Shown here: positions 50,268 through 57,752 of the stretch, piece after piece
Numbering within the stretch: position 1 is the stretch's first letter
Layout: each line of letters begins with the position of its first letter
Source: Enterobacteriaceae bacterium 4M9
Lineage (GTDB): Bacteria > Pseudomonadota > Gammaproteobacteria > Enterobacterales > Enterobacteriaceae
Length of the DNA stretch: 64,000 nt
Reading direction: 5' to 3'
Assembly: GCA_010092695.1 (NCBI GenBank)
Contig: JAADJJ010000001.1
Span: 1,488,001 to 1,552,000, forward strand
Made by a program: the position numbers and the translations under genes
Notes under the pieces: generated by a model
What the model was told of the DNA's origin: nothing
The model's database searches: none
Seen by the model: the letters and a program-made list of their open reading frames with translations, nothing else

Positions 50268-50417
50268 TATAAGGAAAAAAACAAACAGAAAAGGAGTTTC
50301 CTGCGACCTCTTTCTGGCCAGCCTGTTTGTGCCATTTCTGCCACAACGGCAATGCGTCGTGTTGTTGTGTGTGGCGCGGCAGAATCTCCTCATCTTGAAA
50401 CCACGAGGAGGCAGAAC

Positions 50418-51152
50418 ATGACTGACAACCTTATTCCTGATTACCTGCAACCGGCACTGATGCGACTGGAAAGTACCAGGGCAGCCCATCTCGAAAATGC
50501 CCGTCTGATGGATGAGACCGCAACGGCCATCGCCCGGGCGGTGGAGCAGAAAACGGAACTTGAGCAGGAAAACGGCAGCGATACCAGTGCATGGCGCGCC
50601 GCCTTTCGTGCCGGTGGCGCCGTTCTTACCGGTGAGCTGAAGCAACGTCGTATTGAGCAGATAGCCCGTCGGGAGCTGGCGCAGGAATGCGGGAATCTTA
50701 TGGAGACGCTTGAGTTTGAGAGCGACCGCCTGAAAGCAGCCTGTGACAGCACGGCCAGGGCATACCGGCAGGCACACCATACTGTTATGAGCCTGTACGC
50801 AGAACATGAACTCGATATCGCCCTGCGGGAAACCTGCGCTGCAATTGTCCGGGCGATGAGGCTGCAGGTGCTGGTGCTGCAAAACCCCCTGGCCAACACC
50901 ACCGGCCATCAGGGCTACACCGAGCCAGAAACAGCCGTCATACACCAGGTAAAATCATGGCTTGAGCGGAAAATAAAAGATGGTCATATCAACCTAAAGG
51001 ATGAGCCTGTCCTGCAGAAAACCGGCCTGTCGGCCTCATCCCTGCCGCATATGAAATACGGTATTGCAGCCACTCCCGGCCAGCGTCGGCTGTGGCAGGA
51101 GAAAATGGACAAGCGTGAATCTGATCTCAGGGCAAGAGGGTTACTGTCATGA
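50418..51152 (+). CDS. sid: Capsid size determination protein Sid
   Basis: Sid forms an external scaffold that makes the helper's capsid protein assemble into small T=4 heads fitting the satellite genome. The product is 244 residues, as in P4. The start MTDNLIPDYLQPALMRLEST follows GAGGAGGCAGAAC; the frame extends to 50259. Conserved segments are RAAHLENARLMDETATAI, NPLANTTGHQGY and the C-terminal RARGLLS. The long helices match the known structure. Its stop overlaps the delta start as ATGA. Confidence 0.95.
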   Translation: MTDNLIPDYLQPALMRLESTRAAHLENARLMDETATAIARAVEQKTELEQENGSDTSAWRAAFRAGGAVLTGELKQRRIEQIARRELAQECGNLMETLEFESDRLKAACDSTARAYRQAHHTVMSLYAEHELDIALRETCAAIVRAMRLQVLVLQNPLANTTGHQGYTEPETAVIHQVKSWLERKIKDGHINLKDEPVLQKTGLSASSLPHMKYGIAATPGQRRLWQEKMDKRESDLRARGLLS

Positions 51153-51394
51153 TGCGTTGTCCTTTCTGCAGTGCTGCAGCCCATGTGCGCACCAGTCGTT
51201 ATATGTCAGAGAGCGTTAAGGAGAGCTATCTGCAGTGCCAGAATGTGCACTGCTCGGCGACGTTCAAAACGCACGAGTCGATTTTTGAGGTTATACGCTC
51301 GCCGGTTGTGGAGAAAAAGCCTGAGCCGGTGCAGCCAGCGTCCGTGGTTACCCGCAAGGTGAAAGGCTGTTACAGCTCGCCGTTCCGCCATTAA
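51149..51394 (+). CDS. Ogr/Delta-like zinc-finger late activator
   Basis: The protein activates late promoters of satellite and helper. It is 81 residues with the CysX2Cys...CysX4Cys zinc motif in MMRCPFCSAAAHVRTSRYMS and LQCQNVHCSATF. P4 delta is a fused double Ogr domain of 166 residues, so this is the single-domain form. It lies between sid and psu in the late operon. Confidence 0.93.
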   Translation: MMRCPFCSAAAHVRTSRYMSESVKESYLQCQNVHCSATFKTHESIFEVIRSPVVEKKPEPVQPASVVTRKVKGCYSSPFRH

Positions 51395-51407
51395 TCAGGA
51401 GACACCA

Positions 51408-51974
51408 GTGACTACAATGATATTGCAGCAGGCCTTTGAGACCTGCCAGACTAGTAAAACCAACTGGCTTAATCGTAAAGCAGAGCTGGCAGAGGCAGAA
51501 ACCGCACTCGCGGCCGCACTGGGTGAAAGTGCGGTCGGGGATGCAGCGGAAATTTCCTGTCTGCGTGAGCGTATTGATGTGAAATCGTGGGAAGTGAATC
51601 AGTACGCTGGTCGCTATATTCGCTCACATGAGGCCGTGCAGCGTATCAGTATTCGCAACCGGTTGAATGACTTTTTCCAGCAACATGGCGCAGAGCTGAC
51701 AGCCGCTCTGGCACCAGAACTGATGGGCATCAAAAACCAGCCCGACATGATAAAAAGCCACGCTGTCGACCACTCAATGGCGTATCTGCAGGAAGCGCTT
51801 ACCGTATGGCTGGCTAAAGGTGAAGAAATTAATTATTCAGAACAGGACCGTGAGATTTTAACGGCCATCGGATACAGACCGGAAGCGCCTTCACGGGATG
51901 ACAGCCGTGAAAAATTCACCCCCGCACAGAACATGATTTATGGCCGCCGACTTGCAGAACTGGCCGCGCAGTAG
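51408..51974 (+). CDS. psu: Polarity suppression protein Psu
   Basis: Psu inhibits the Rho terminator and decorates the small capsid. It is 188 residues (P4 190). GTG 51408 after CAGGAGACACCA gives MTTMILQQAFETCQTSKTNW, which aligns with P4 Psu without gaps; an ATG three codons on would remove the aligned start. Conserved: AGRYIRSHEAVQRISIRNRL, LAPELMG, and FTPAQNMI near the end. It is last in the late operon, with a terminator 46 bases on. Confidence 0.95.
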   Translation: MTTMILQQAFETCQTSKTNWLNRKAELAEAETALAAALGESAVGDAAEISCLRERIDVKSWEVNQYAGRYIRSHEAVQRISIRNRLNDFFQQHGAELTAALAPELMGIKNQPDMIKSHAVDHSMAYLQEALTVWLAKGEEINYSEQDREILTAIGYRPEAPSRDDSREKFTPAQNMIYGRRLAELAAQ

Positions 51975-52020
51975 CTCACGAAAAATCTCCTGAAAATCCT
52001 GCCATTTTTACCAAAAGAAG

Positions 52021-52047
52021 CCATGCATCCATACGGTGCATGGTTTT
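52021..52047 (+). terminator. Terminator after psu
   Basis: CCATGCA/TGCATGG with a 9-base loop, then TTTT. A second perfect inverted repeat, AGCACCAG/CTGGTGCT, lies at 52080-52097, near cos. Confidence 0.7.
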
Positions 52048-52147
52048 GCATGCGTTTTTCCGACACTGAATCTCCCGTCAGCACCAGTGCTGGTGCTGCC
52101 TGAGACGACTCATTCACCTGCATTAAAAGCGACCACTTTAGCGGGCA

Positions 52148-52166
52148 GGCGGGGCGGGGAGAGCAT
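52148..52166. other. cos site (P2/P4 type)
   Basis: GGCGGGGCGGGGAGAGCAT matches the 19-base P2/P4 cohesive-end sequence GGCGAGGCGGGGAAAGCAC as I recall it at 16 positions. Its place next to psu fits P4. The short stretch 51975-52288 has no other gene. Confidence 0.75.
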
Positions 52167-52288
52167 TGCGCGCTGATAGAGTTATCATTGTCGTGATATT
52201 TTAATAATTAAATAAAGGTATTTATGCAAGGTAAGTATTATCATATCGCCAATCTCTTGAATATAAATTGTAGGGATAATGGCTTTAT

Positions 52289-53632
52289 CTATTTTGTCAA
52301 CTGCCATAGAAAATAATAGTCACTTGAACGTATTTCATTTTTGCTCAGAAAGGCAGATTTGTAATCAATCATTGAACTAACGATCGCACTGCCACCTCCT
52401 ATGGCTGCTAAAATGCTGCCAAGGTTTGAAGGTAATACACCCGAGTACAATCCAAAAGCTAAAGCACCAGAGCCGAATATTATTTTGTCACGAAGATTGC
52501 TCCTTTTTTTGATTTGAAAGTCTTTTATTTTTTTATTGATTAAGTTAATTTCAGGTAATACTGTATCCCTGAATATTTCAGGGAATTTTTCTGGGTTTTG
52601 CTTCGGGGCGTCAAGTATAATTTTATGTAGCTTATCTCTATAAACTTTAAAGGCTTCCTCTTCATTTTTTCTAAGATTAATTATTTCCAAAGGGTCTCTG
52701 CTTTGAATTGTTGGTAAGTAATGGTTTATTGAATTAGTGAAAGTGTTCGCATTAAATGCAGTAGTCTCAGCATTAAGTTGATTTGCGATTTTTATTTTTT
52801 GCCTACTATCGGTTAGGAGTGATGAGTTATAAAAATGAGAAATCCACTCTTGCTCAACAATATCATTAACTAATGGAGTGACTATAGTGGGGAGGATATT
52901 TTCGTTTTCAATTTCCTTTCGTGAAAATATGTGTTTTTTTCCTTTTTTGGATAGATTTCTTAAGTATTTTGAATTCGGTTTTCCGTCGAAGTGGAGATAT
53001 TTTCTTTCGTGTTCTAGAGTGTTTGTTTTATCAATGATTTCGATAAATGCATCACCATTATCAAATTTGTCTAAAGAGAACGTACAGTTTGACAAGAAAT
53101 GCTCATTGAAAAAGTGAGTTAATTCCCTCTCTTTTTTCTTTATTTTTTCAATCAATGGCTTGGCAAGGGTTTCGTGATGATGCTGACATAGTGACATATA
53201 CCCGGTAGAGTATTTTATCACTCCTAATGATATGTATGGCTTCAAATAGAAGTATTGATATATTGCTGAAATTAGTTCATTTCTTATGAACTTCATATTA
53301 AGGTGTTCCCATTCAAAATAAATTAATTCGAAGGGGTTGTTGATATATATAACATCAGCGTATAAGGCGGCAAATGAAACTAATTCATCAAGTTTACTTT
53401 GACGACACATTGGGCTTGAGCAGTCTAAAATCCCTCCGCTTAGGGCCGTATTTGCTATAAATGAAAAGTTTTCATTATTGTTTATTGCAGAGGGAGTGTG
53501 TTCTCTTGTAGTTAGATACAAAGTTTCAATAAACTCGAATAAATCATCTGGAGTGACATTATCAATTGACAGAAGGTTGCCATCTTGAACCCACAGAGAT
53601 ATGATTACATCCATTTCATCAGTAAATTGCAT
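52289..53632 (-). CDS. Unknown AT-rich cargo gene in the int-cos hotspot, candidate antiphage protein
   Basis: I do not recognise this family. The product is 446-447 residues, MQFTDEMDVIISLWVQDGNL. Most of the chain is acidic and Lys/Asn-rich, with helical stretches (EKIKKKERELTHFFNEHFLS; LRKNEEEAFKVYRDKLHKII). Residues about 384-421 (IIFGSGALAFGLYSGVLPSN, then LGSILAAIGGGSAIVSSM) form a glycine-rich hydrophobic segment, perhaps a membrane hairpin. A 24-residue tail follows. There is no Walker, HTH or nuclease motif I can name. AAGGA lies 7-8 bases before the ATG, and the gene begins 13 bases after int. GC content is far below its neighbours. P4 satellites carry exchangeable defence genes exactly here, so an antiphage role is a reasonable inference. 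Confidence 0.85.
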   Translation of the reverse strand: MQFTDEMDVIISLWVQDGNLLSIDNVTPDDLFEFIETLYLTTREHTPSAINNNENFSFIANTALSGGILDCSSPMCRQSKLDELVSFAALYADVIYINNPFELIYFEWEHLNMKFIRNELISAIYQYFYLKPYISLGVIKYSTGYMSLCQHHHETLAKPLIEKIKKKERELTHFFNEHFLSNCTFSLDKFDNGDAFIEIIDKTNTLEHERKYLHFDGKPNSKYLRNLSKKGKKHIFSRKEIENENILPTIVTPLVNDIVEQEWISHFYNSSLLTDSRQKIKIANQLNAETTAFNANTFTNSINHYLPTIQSRDPLEIINLRKNEEEAFKVYRDKLHKIILDAPKQNPEKFPEIFRDTVLPEINLINKKIKDFQIKKRSNLRDKIIFGSGALAFGLYSGVLPSNLGSILAAIGGGSAIVSSMIDYKSAFLSKNEIRSSDYYFLWQLTK

Positions 53633-53645
53633 TATGAGTCCTTAT

Positions 53646-54848
53646 TTAATTATGAGTGCCAAGTGCGCGTACTTTAAGGCCCCACCAAGACATTAGATTC
53701 TTGCGATGCTCGAGATAGTCAGAGCGATTGTATGCACGCCTTACTTCATTTTTATCACTATGCGCTAATGCTGCCTCGATTATATCTGGATTGAAGCCCT
53801 CTTCGTTCATTGCAGTGCTGGCTATTGCTCGCAGTCCATGTGCAACTAATTTACCTCCATATCCAATTCGTTTCAAAGCAGCATTAGCAGTTTGGCTATT
53901 CATGGACTGTTTGGGATCATTTCTGCTGGGAAAAACATGTACTCGGTGAGCGCTGATTGGTTTCATCACATCCAGTATATCTAACGCCTGTGGCGATAAA
54001 GGAACAATGTGCTCACGCTTGGCCTTCATCCTTTCTGCCGGAATGGTCCAGAGCTTTTTATCGAAATCGATCTCTGCCCATCGTGCACCTGAAGCCTCTG
54101 AAGGGCGAACGAGTGTCAGGAGTTGCCACTCAATAAGACAGCGAGTCGGAACGGATAGATTTGACATGACTAGCGAACGCATCAGCTTAGGCAATTCATC
54201 TGGTCGCAACGTTGGCATATTTTGCTTTTTAGGTTTCTCAAAAGCCATACCAATACCTGACGCTGGGTTGGCATCAATCAAACCAGTGTTTACCGCATAA
54301 ATCATTATTTCGTTAATACGCTGTACTAGGCGGCGAACTGTCTCCAGTGCCCCTCGTGCTTTGATTGGCTCAAGTGCTTCAACCAATGTTCGGGCTTTGA
54401 TTTTCTGGACTGGGATCTCCCCAATGGCTGGGAATACATCTTTCTCCAGTGAACGCCAAATGTCTTTTGCGTAATCAGGGGTAACGCTTTTACTTTTGAG
54501 TTGGAACCAGTTAGCGGCGACCGTTGAAAAAATACTGTCCAGCGCGATTTGCTGTTGTTCCTCAGCAACTTCGGCCTGAATTTGTGGATCGATTCCGTTG
54601 GCTAATAAGGCAAGGTAATCCGCTCTTAACCCTCGGGCATCAGCAAGCGAAAGAGCAGGGAAGGCACCGAGCCCCATCATTGTCCGCTGCTTTGTTGCCG
54701 GACGTTGATAACGGAAACGCCAGAGCTTTTTCCCGCTGGTTTTCACTATCAGGAAAAGCCCATCGCCATCATGCAGAGTTAGATCCTTTTCTAACGCTTT
54801 AGCGCGCAGAACTTCGGTGTTGGTCAGGGGGCGTGTTGTCCGTGCCAC
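53646..54848 (-). CDS. P4/CP4-57-type tyrosine integrase
   Basis: The enzyme integrates the satellite at the ssrA 3' end. It is 400 residues from GTG 54848, preceded by AAGGAG at 8 bases. The N-terminal DUF4102 domain (LHDGDGLFLIVKTSGKKLWR; GAFPALSLADAR) is followed by the core-binding region. Catalytic residues are visible: Arg in LLTLVRPSEASGARW, His-Arg in VAHGLRAIAST, and His plus Tyr in ALAHSDKNEVRRAYNRSDY. It is closest in type to integrases that use ssrA. It reads away from ssrA, toward the cargo gene. Confidence 0.95.
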   Translation of the reverse strand: MARTTRPLTNTEVLRAKALEKDLTLHDGDGLFLIVKTSGKKLWRFRYQRPATKQRTMMGLGAFPALSLADARGLRADYLALLANGIDPQIQAEVAEEQQQIALDSIFSTVAANWFQLKSKSVTPDYAKDIWRSLEKDVFPAIGEIPVQKIKARTLVEALEPIKARGALETVRRLVQRINEIMIYAVNTGLIDANPASGIGMAFEKPKKQNMPTLRPDELPKLMRSLVMSNLSVPTRCLIEWQLLTLVRPSEASGARWAEIDFDKKLWTIPAERMKAKREHIVPLSPQALDILDVMKPISAHRVHVFPSRNDPKQSMNSQTANAALKRIGYGGKLVAHGLRAIASTAMNEEGFNPDIIEAALAHSDKNEVRRAYNRSDYLEHRKNLMSWWGLKVRALGTHN

Positions 54849-54868
54849 TGTAGCCGCTCCTTCATGAA

Positions 54869-54920
54869 TTGGTATACGCTTTTAGGTATACATCCTACCG
54901 TATACCTAAACGTATACCAA
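54869..54920. repeat. Nested inverted repeats upstream of int
   Basis: TTGGTATACG (54869) and CGTATACCAA (54911-54920) form outer arms. AGGTATAC and GTATACCT form inner arms. Four GTATAC cores lie within 52 bases, between int and the attachment site. They are probably binding sites for Int or Vis and may overlap the int promoter. Confidence 0.85.
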
Positions 54921-54963
54921 TAATCACCGGATTTAGCCGGATTTTCTCGGACAGCGACAGACA

Positions 54964-54999
54964 CAAAAAAGCCCGCAGGACTTGTGCCGTGCGGGCTTT
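54964..54999 (-). terminator. Intrinsic terminator of ssrA
   Basis: On the minus strand AAAGCCCGCA/TGCGGGCTTT with a 12-base loop is followed by TTTG. It lies 34 bases beyond the mature 3' end of tmRNA. Confidence 0.85.
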
Positions 55000-55032
55000 C
55001 AGGATTTCACCGGACGTATCCGGATCATTATG

Positions 55033-55396
55033 TGGTGGAGCTGGCGGGAGTTGAACCCGCGTCCAAAATTCCTACATCCTCGGTACTACATGCTTAGTCC
55101 AGTCTTTACATTCGCTTGCCAGCTGCGAACGGACACGCCACTAACAAACTAGCCTGATTAGATTTAACGCTTCAACCCCAGGCAGGGCATCCACGCGATC
55201 TCTTTTGGGTTTGACCTCTCTTGATCCCCGTCCTAAGAGCGGAGGCTAGGGAGAGAGGGCTCTAAGCAGGTTATTAAGCTGCTAAAGCGTAGTTTTCGTC
55301 GTTTGCGACTATTTTTTTGCGGCTTTTTACGAGGCCAACCGCCCCTCGGCATGCACCTTGGGTTTCGCGAATCCTGTCGAATCCAGAATCAGCCCC
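55033..55396 (-). ncRNA. ssrA: tmRNA (SsrA)
   Basis: tmRNA rescues stalled ribosomes with SmpB and tags the peptide for proteolysis. The 364-base gene matches E. coli ssrA throughout. The 5' end GGGGCTGATTCTGGATTCGA is at 55396 and the encoded 3' CCA at 55033. The tag frame reads ANDENYALAA followed by two TAA codons (55306 down to 55271). The tRNA-like acceptor (GGGTTCAACTCCCGCCAGCT) is intact although the satellite lies against it, so the integration restored the 3' end. It is downstream of smpB, as in E. coli. Confidence 0.98.
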
Positions 55397-55597
55397 AAAG
55401 TAAGTCCGCAGTATATCACACTTTTACATGATGAGAACGGCCTGCTGTTTTCATGGCGATAATTCGCGCAGCGGCGTTATCAGTGATGGAGGGTTTGCTT
55501 TAAGGAAAGGGAGTAACGAGTGAAATCAGCCGTTATTAAGTAAGCACAGGCAGATTAAGCCTGTAGTGTTCGGGGGGAATTCAGTGAGTGGCAAAAT

Positions 55598-55622
55598 GAA
55601 AAACTGCCGCGTTGCGGCAGTT
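55598..55622 (-). terminator. Intrinsic terminator of smpB
   Basis: On the minus strand AACTGCCGC/GCGGCAGTT with a three-base loop is followed by TTT, 11 bases past the smpB stop. Confidence 0.85.
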
Positions 55623-55632
55623 TTAAATGGCA

Positions 55633-56115
55633 TTAGCGGCCAGCGTTTTTCATGATACGGGCTTTATCAACCTGCCATTCACGCTCTTTTACATCGGTGC
55701 GTTTATCGTGTTGTTTCTTGCCTTTGGCAACGCCGATTTTGACCTTACACCAGGCATTCTTCCAGTACAAAGACAGCGCCACGATGGTGTAGCCTTCGCG
55801 GTTAATACGGCCGTAGAGTGTATCCAGCTCGCGTTGGTTCAGCAGGAGTTTACGCGTGCGTGTCGGGTCGCAAACGACGTGCGATGAGGCAACGCTCAGG
55901 GGCGTGAAGTTGGCACCGAAGAGGAACGCTTCGCCGTCGCGCATGATGACATAGCTGTCGCCGATATTTGCTTTACCGGCGCGCAGCGATTTCACTTCCC
56001 AGCCCTGGAGGGAAAGGCCAGCTTCGTATTCGTCTTCAATGAAATATTCGTGGCGCGCACGCTTGTTGAGCGCAATGGTGGCAGAGCCCGGTTTGTATGC
56101 TTTTTTCTTTGTCAT
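55633..56115 (-). CDS. smpB: SsrA-binding protein SmpB
   Basis: SmpB binds the tRNA-like part of tmRNA and places it in stalled ribosomes. It is 160 residues, the normal length. MTKKKAYKPGSATIALNKRA precedes the conserved NKRARHEYFIEDEYEAGLSL and GWEVKSLRAGKANI. The basic C-terminal tail KGKKQHDKRTDVKEREWQVD reaches the decoding centre. The frame is open to 56154, but ATG 56115 is the family start. Confidence 0.98.
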   Translation of the reverse strand: MTKKKAYKPGSATIALNKRARHEYFIEDEYEAGLSLQGWEVKSLRAGKANIGDSYVIMRDGEAFLFGANFTPLSVASSHVVCDPTRTRKLLLNQRELDTLYGRINREGYTIVALSLYWKNAWCKVKIGVAKGKKQHDKRTDVKEREWQVDKARIMKNAGR

Positions 56116-56263
56116 AGTGCCGCTCAGTATACGTAATACGGTCATGAAACGCACCCCATCCTCGGGGGCAAGAGAGCAATATTAGCATGTATTGCGGCGT
56201 AATTTTTCTTTGCTGTTTTATAAATGTTATTATCGCGAAGTTGTACGACGGACAGGAAACGGT

Positions 56264-56701
56264 ATGCCGCAGATTAGCCGTACGGCGCTTGTACCTTACA
56301 GCGCTGAGCAAATGTATCAGTTAGTGAATGACGTGAAATCGTATCCGGAATTCTTGCCAGGCTGCACAGGCAGCCGGATTCTTGAGTCATCGGCACAGCA
56401 GATGACAGCGGCTGTAGATGTCGCGAAAGCCGGGATCAGTAAAACGTTCACCACCCGCAATACGTTGACCCGTAACCAGAGCATACTGATGAATCTGGTC
56501 GATGGACCGTTTAAGAAACTGATCGGCGGCTGGAAGTTTACGCCGCTAAGCCCTGATGCCTGCCGCATTGAGTTTCAGCTTGATTTCGAGTTCACGAATA
56601 AACTGATTGAGCTGGCGTTTGGTCGCATCTTTAAAGAGCTTGCCTCAAATATGGTGCAGGCTTTCACCACCCGAGCGAAAGAGGTTTACCGTGTCGGCTG
56701 A
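56264..56701 (+). CDS. ratA: RatA (START/Coq10-type) protein
   Basis: RatA is a START-fold protein reported as a ribosome association toxin in E. coli, with relatives acting in ubiquinone binding. The product is 145 residues from ATG 56264 after AGGAAACGGT. Sequence: MPQISRTALVPYSAEQMYQL, with GGWKFTPL, and NKLIELAFGRIF. It overlaps ratB by 11 bases and diverges from smpB. Confidence 0.95.
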   Translation: MPQISRTALVPYSAEQMYQLVNDVKSYPEFLPGCTGSRILESSAQQMTAAVDVAKAGISKTFTTRNTLTRNQSILMNLVDGPFKKLIGGWKFTPLSPDACRIEFQLDFEFTNKLIELAFGRIFKELASNMVQAFTTRAKEVYRVG

Positions 56702-56981
56702 AATCCGCGTTGAAGTGGTTTATGCACTGCCTGAAAAGCAGTACCTGCGTGCGGTTAAGCTGCGGGAAGGGGCGACGGTGGAGGAGGCTATCCGTTCATC
56801 GGGATTGCTGGAGTTACGCTCTGATATCTCGCTTTCGCAAAATAAGGTGGGGATTTACAGCCGCCCGGTGAAACTGCACGATACGGTCCATGACGGCGAC
56901 CGGGTGGAAATCTACCGTCCGCTGATTGCGGATCCCAAAGAACTGCGCCGACAGCGCGCTGAACGTTCGTCAAAGAAATAA
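56691..56981 (+). CDS. ratB: RnfH/RatB family ubiquitin-like protein
   Basis: The product is 96 residues, the same as E. coli RatB, from GTG 56691 inside the end of ratA. It begins with SAEIRVEVVYALPEKQYLRA after Met. It has a ubiquitin-like fold (GVYSRPVKL-type turn seen as VGIYSRPVKL, then GDRVEIYRPL). The function is unknown. It ends in RRQRAERSSKK. The following 170 bases show no gene. Confidence 0.94.
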   Translation: MSAEIRVEVVYALPEKQYLRAVKLREGATVEEAIRSSGLLELRSDISLSQNKVGIYSRPVKLHDTVHDGDRVEIYRPLIADPKELRRQRAERSSKK

Positions 56982-57150
56982 GCCGCACGTCTCAGTTAGC
57001 CCGGTGGGAATTTTTGTACTCCAGAGCGATGCATCTTCTTGTTGGGTGCTGGTTTGTACTGCGCTTGTGCACGAGTCCAGGTACAGCGTCGGATCAAAAA
57101 GGCCTGGTTGACGAGAGCAGCCTTCGCATAACGGTTGAGTGACGAACAAT

Positions 57151-57177
57151 AAAAAAGGTGCCGCTGGCACCTTTTTT
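57151..57177. terminator. Bidirectional terminator between ratB and bamE
   Basis: AGGTGCC/GGCACCT with loop GCT, flanked by six A on the left and T-rich sequence on the right, serves both convergent genes. Confidence 0.92.
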
Positions 57178-57201
57178 ATCTCTTTATCTGCAAACAGGCT
57201 G

Positions 57202-57537
57202 TTACTTCAGCGCCGGTTTGTTATCAATATTGGTCAGAACACCGCTGCTGTCGAAAGTCAGCGTCAGCGTTTGCTGAGACACATTTTCATGCCCCGGCTG
57301 CTGGCGGAAAATGTAGAACCAGGTATTGGTGCCGAACGGATCGGTGACCATCGGTGTACCCAGCGCGTAAGCCACCTGCTGTTGAGTCATACCAACGCGG
57401 ATTTTGGATACATCATTCGGTGCCAGATAGTTCCCCTGATTGATATCAGGACGGTAAACCACTTTCTCCAGAGTGGAACAGCCTGCGGTTAACATCAGGA
57501 GAACCGCTGCGGCAGCAGTCAGCATTTTACAGCGCAT
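57202..57537 (-). CDS. bamE: Outer-membrane assembly lipoprotein BamE
   Basis: BamE (SmpA) is a lipoprotein of the BAM complex for folding outer-membrane proteins. It is 111 residues (E. coli 113). The signal MRCKMLTAAAAVLLMLTAGC has the lipobox LTAGC, Cys 20. The mature part has YRPDINQGNYL and VGMTQQQVAYALGTP. The region upstream holds an inverted repeat CCGCGGAT/ATCCGCGG (57647-57677). Confidence 0.97.
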   Translation of the reverse strand: MRCKMLTAAAAVLLMLTAGCSTLEKVVYRPDINQGNYLAPNDVSKIRVGMTQQQVAYALGTPMVTDPFGTNTWFYIFRQQPGHENVSQQTLTLTFDSSGVLTNIDNKPALK

Positions 57538-57752
57538 AGTAATTTGATTCCTTTTCGGGCCCGAACGGTTCGTGGCGCTTACTTGATATGCCGATGATAA
57601 TAAACCTTCACTGAGTTTAAAACCTTAACACGCCACAGTATGACCGCCGCGGATAAAAAAAGTTGGTTAATCCGCGGCAAGTAATTCTGCAAACTGTATG
57701 CGGTGGCGTTTTTTTGCTCAGTATTCCGTTCAGGCGTCATAGCGCGTTTGCT

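Larger units (their letters stand above)
45790..55032 (-). mobile_element. P4-type phage satellite at ssrA, deletion at the alpha end
   Basis: From the ssrA side the order is integrase, cargo gene, cos, psu, delta/ogr, sid, ori1-like iterons, vis, immunity region, kil, epsilon, ORF151, a small ORF, ORF106, alpha. This is the integrated order of P4, which uses a P2-like helper's capsid. The right end is at the 3' end of ssrA. The left end is not natural: alpha is cut at about codon 646 and joined to a DUF3313 gene, so crr, the rest of alpha and the distal att are gone. The right boundary is taken as the ssrA 3' end; the left one is the fusion point, accurate to about 20 bases. Confidence 0.88.
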
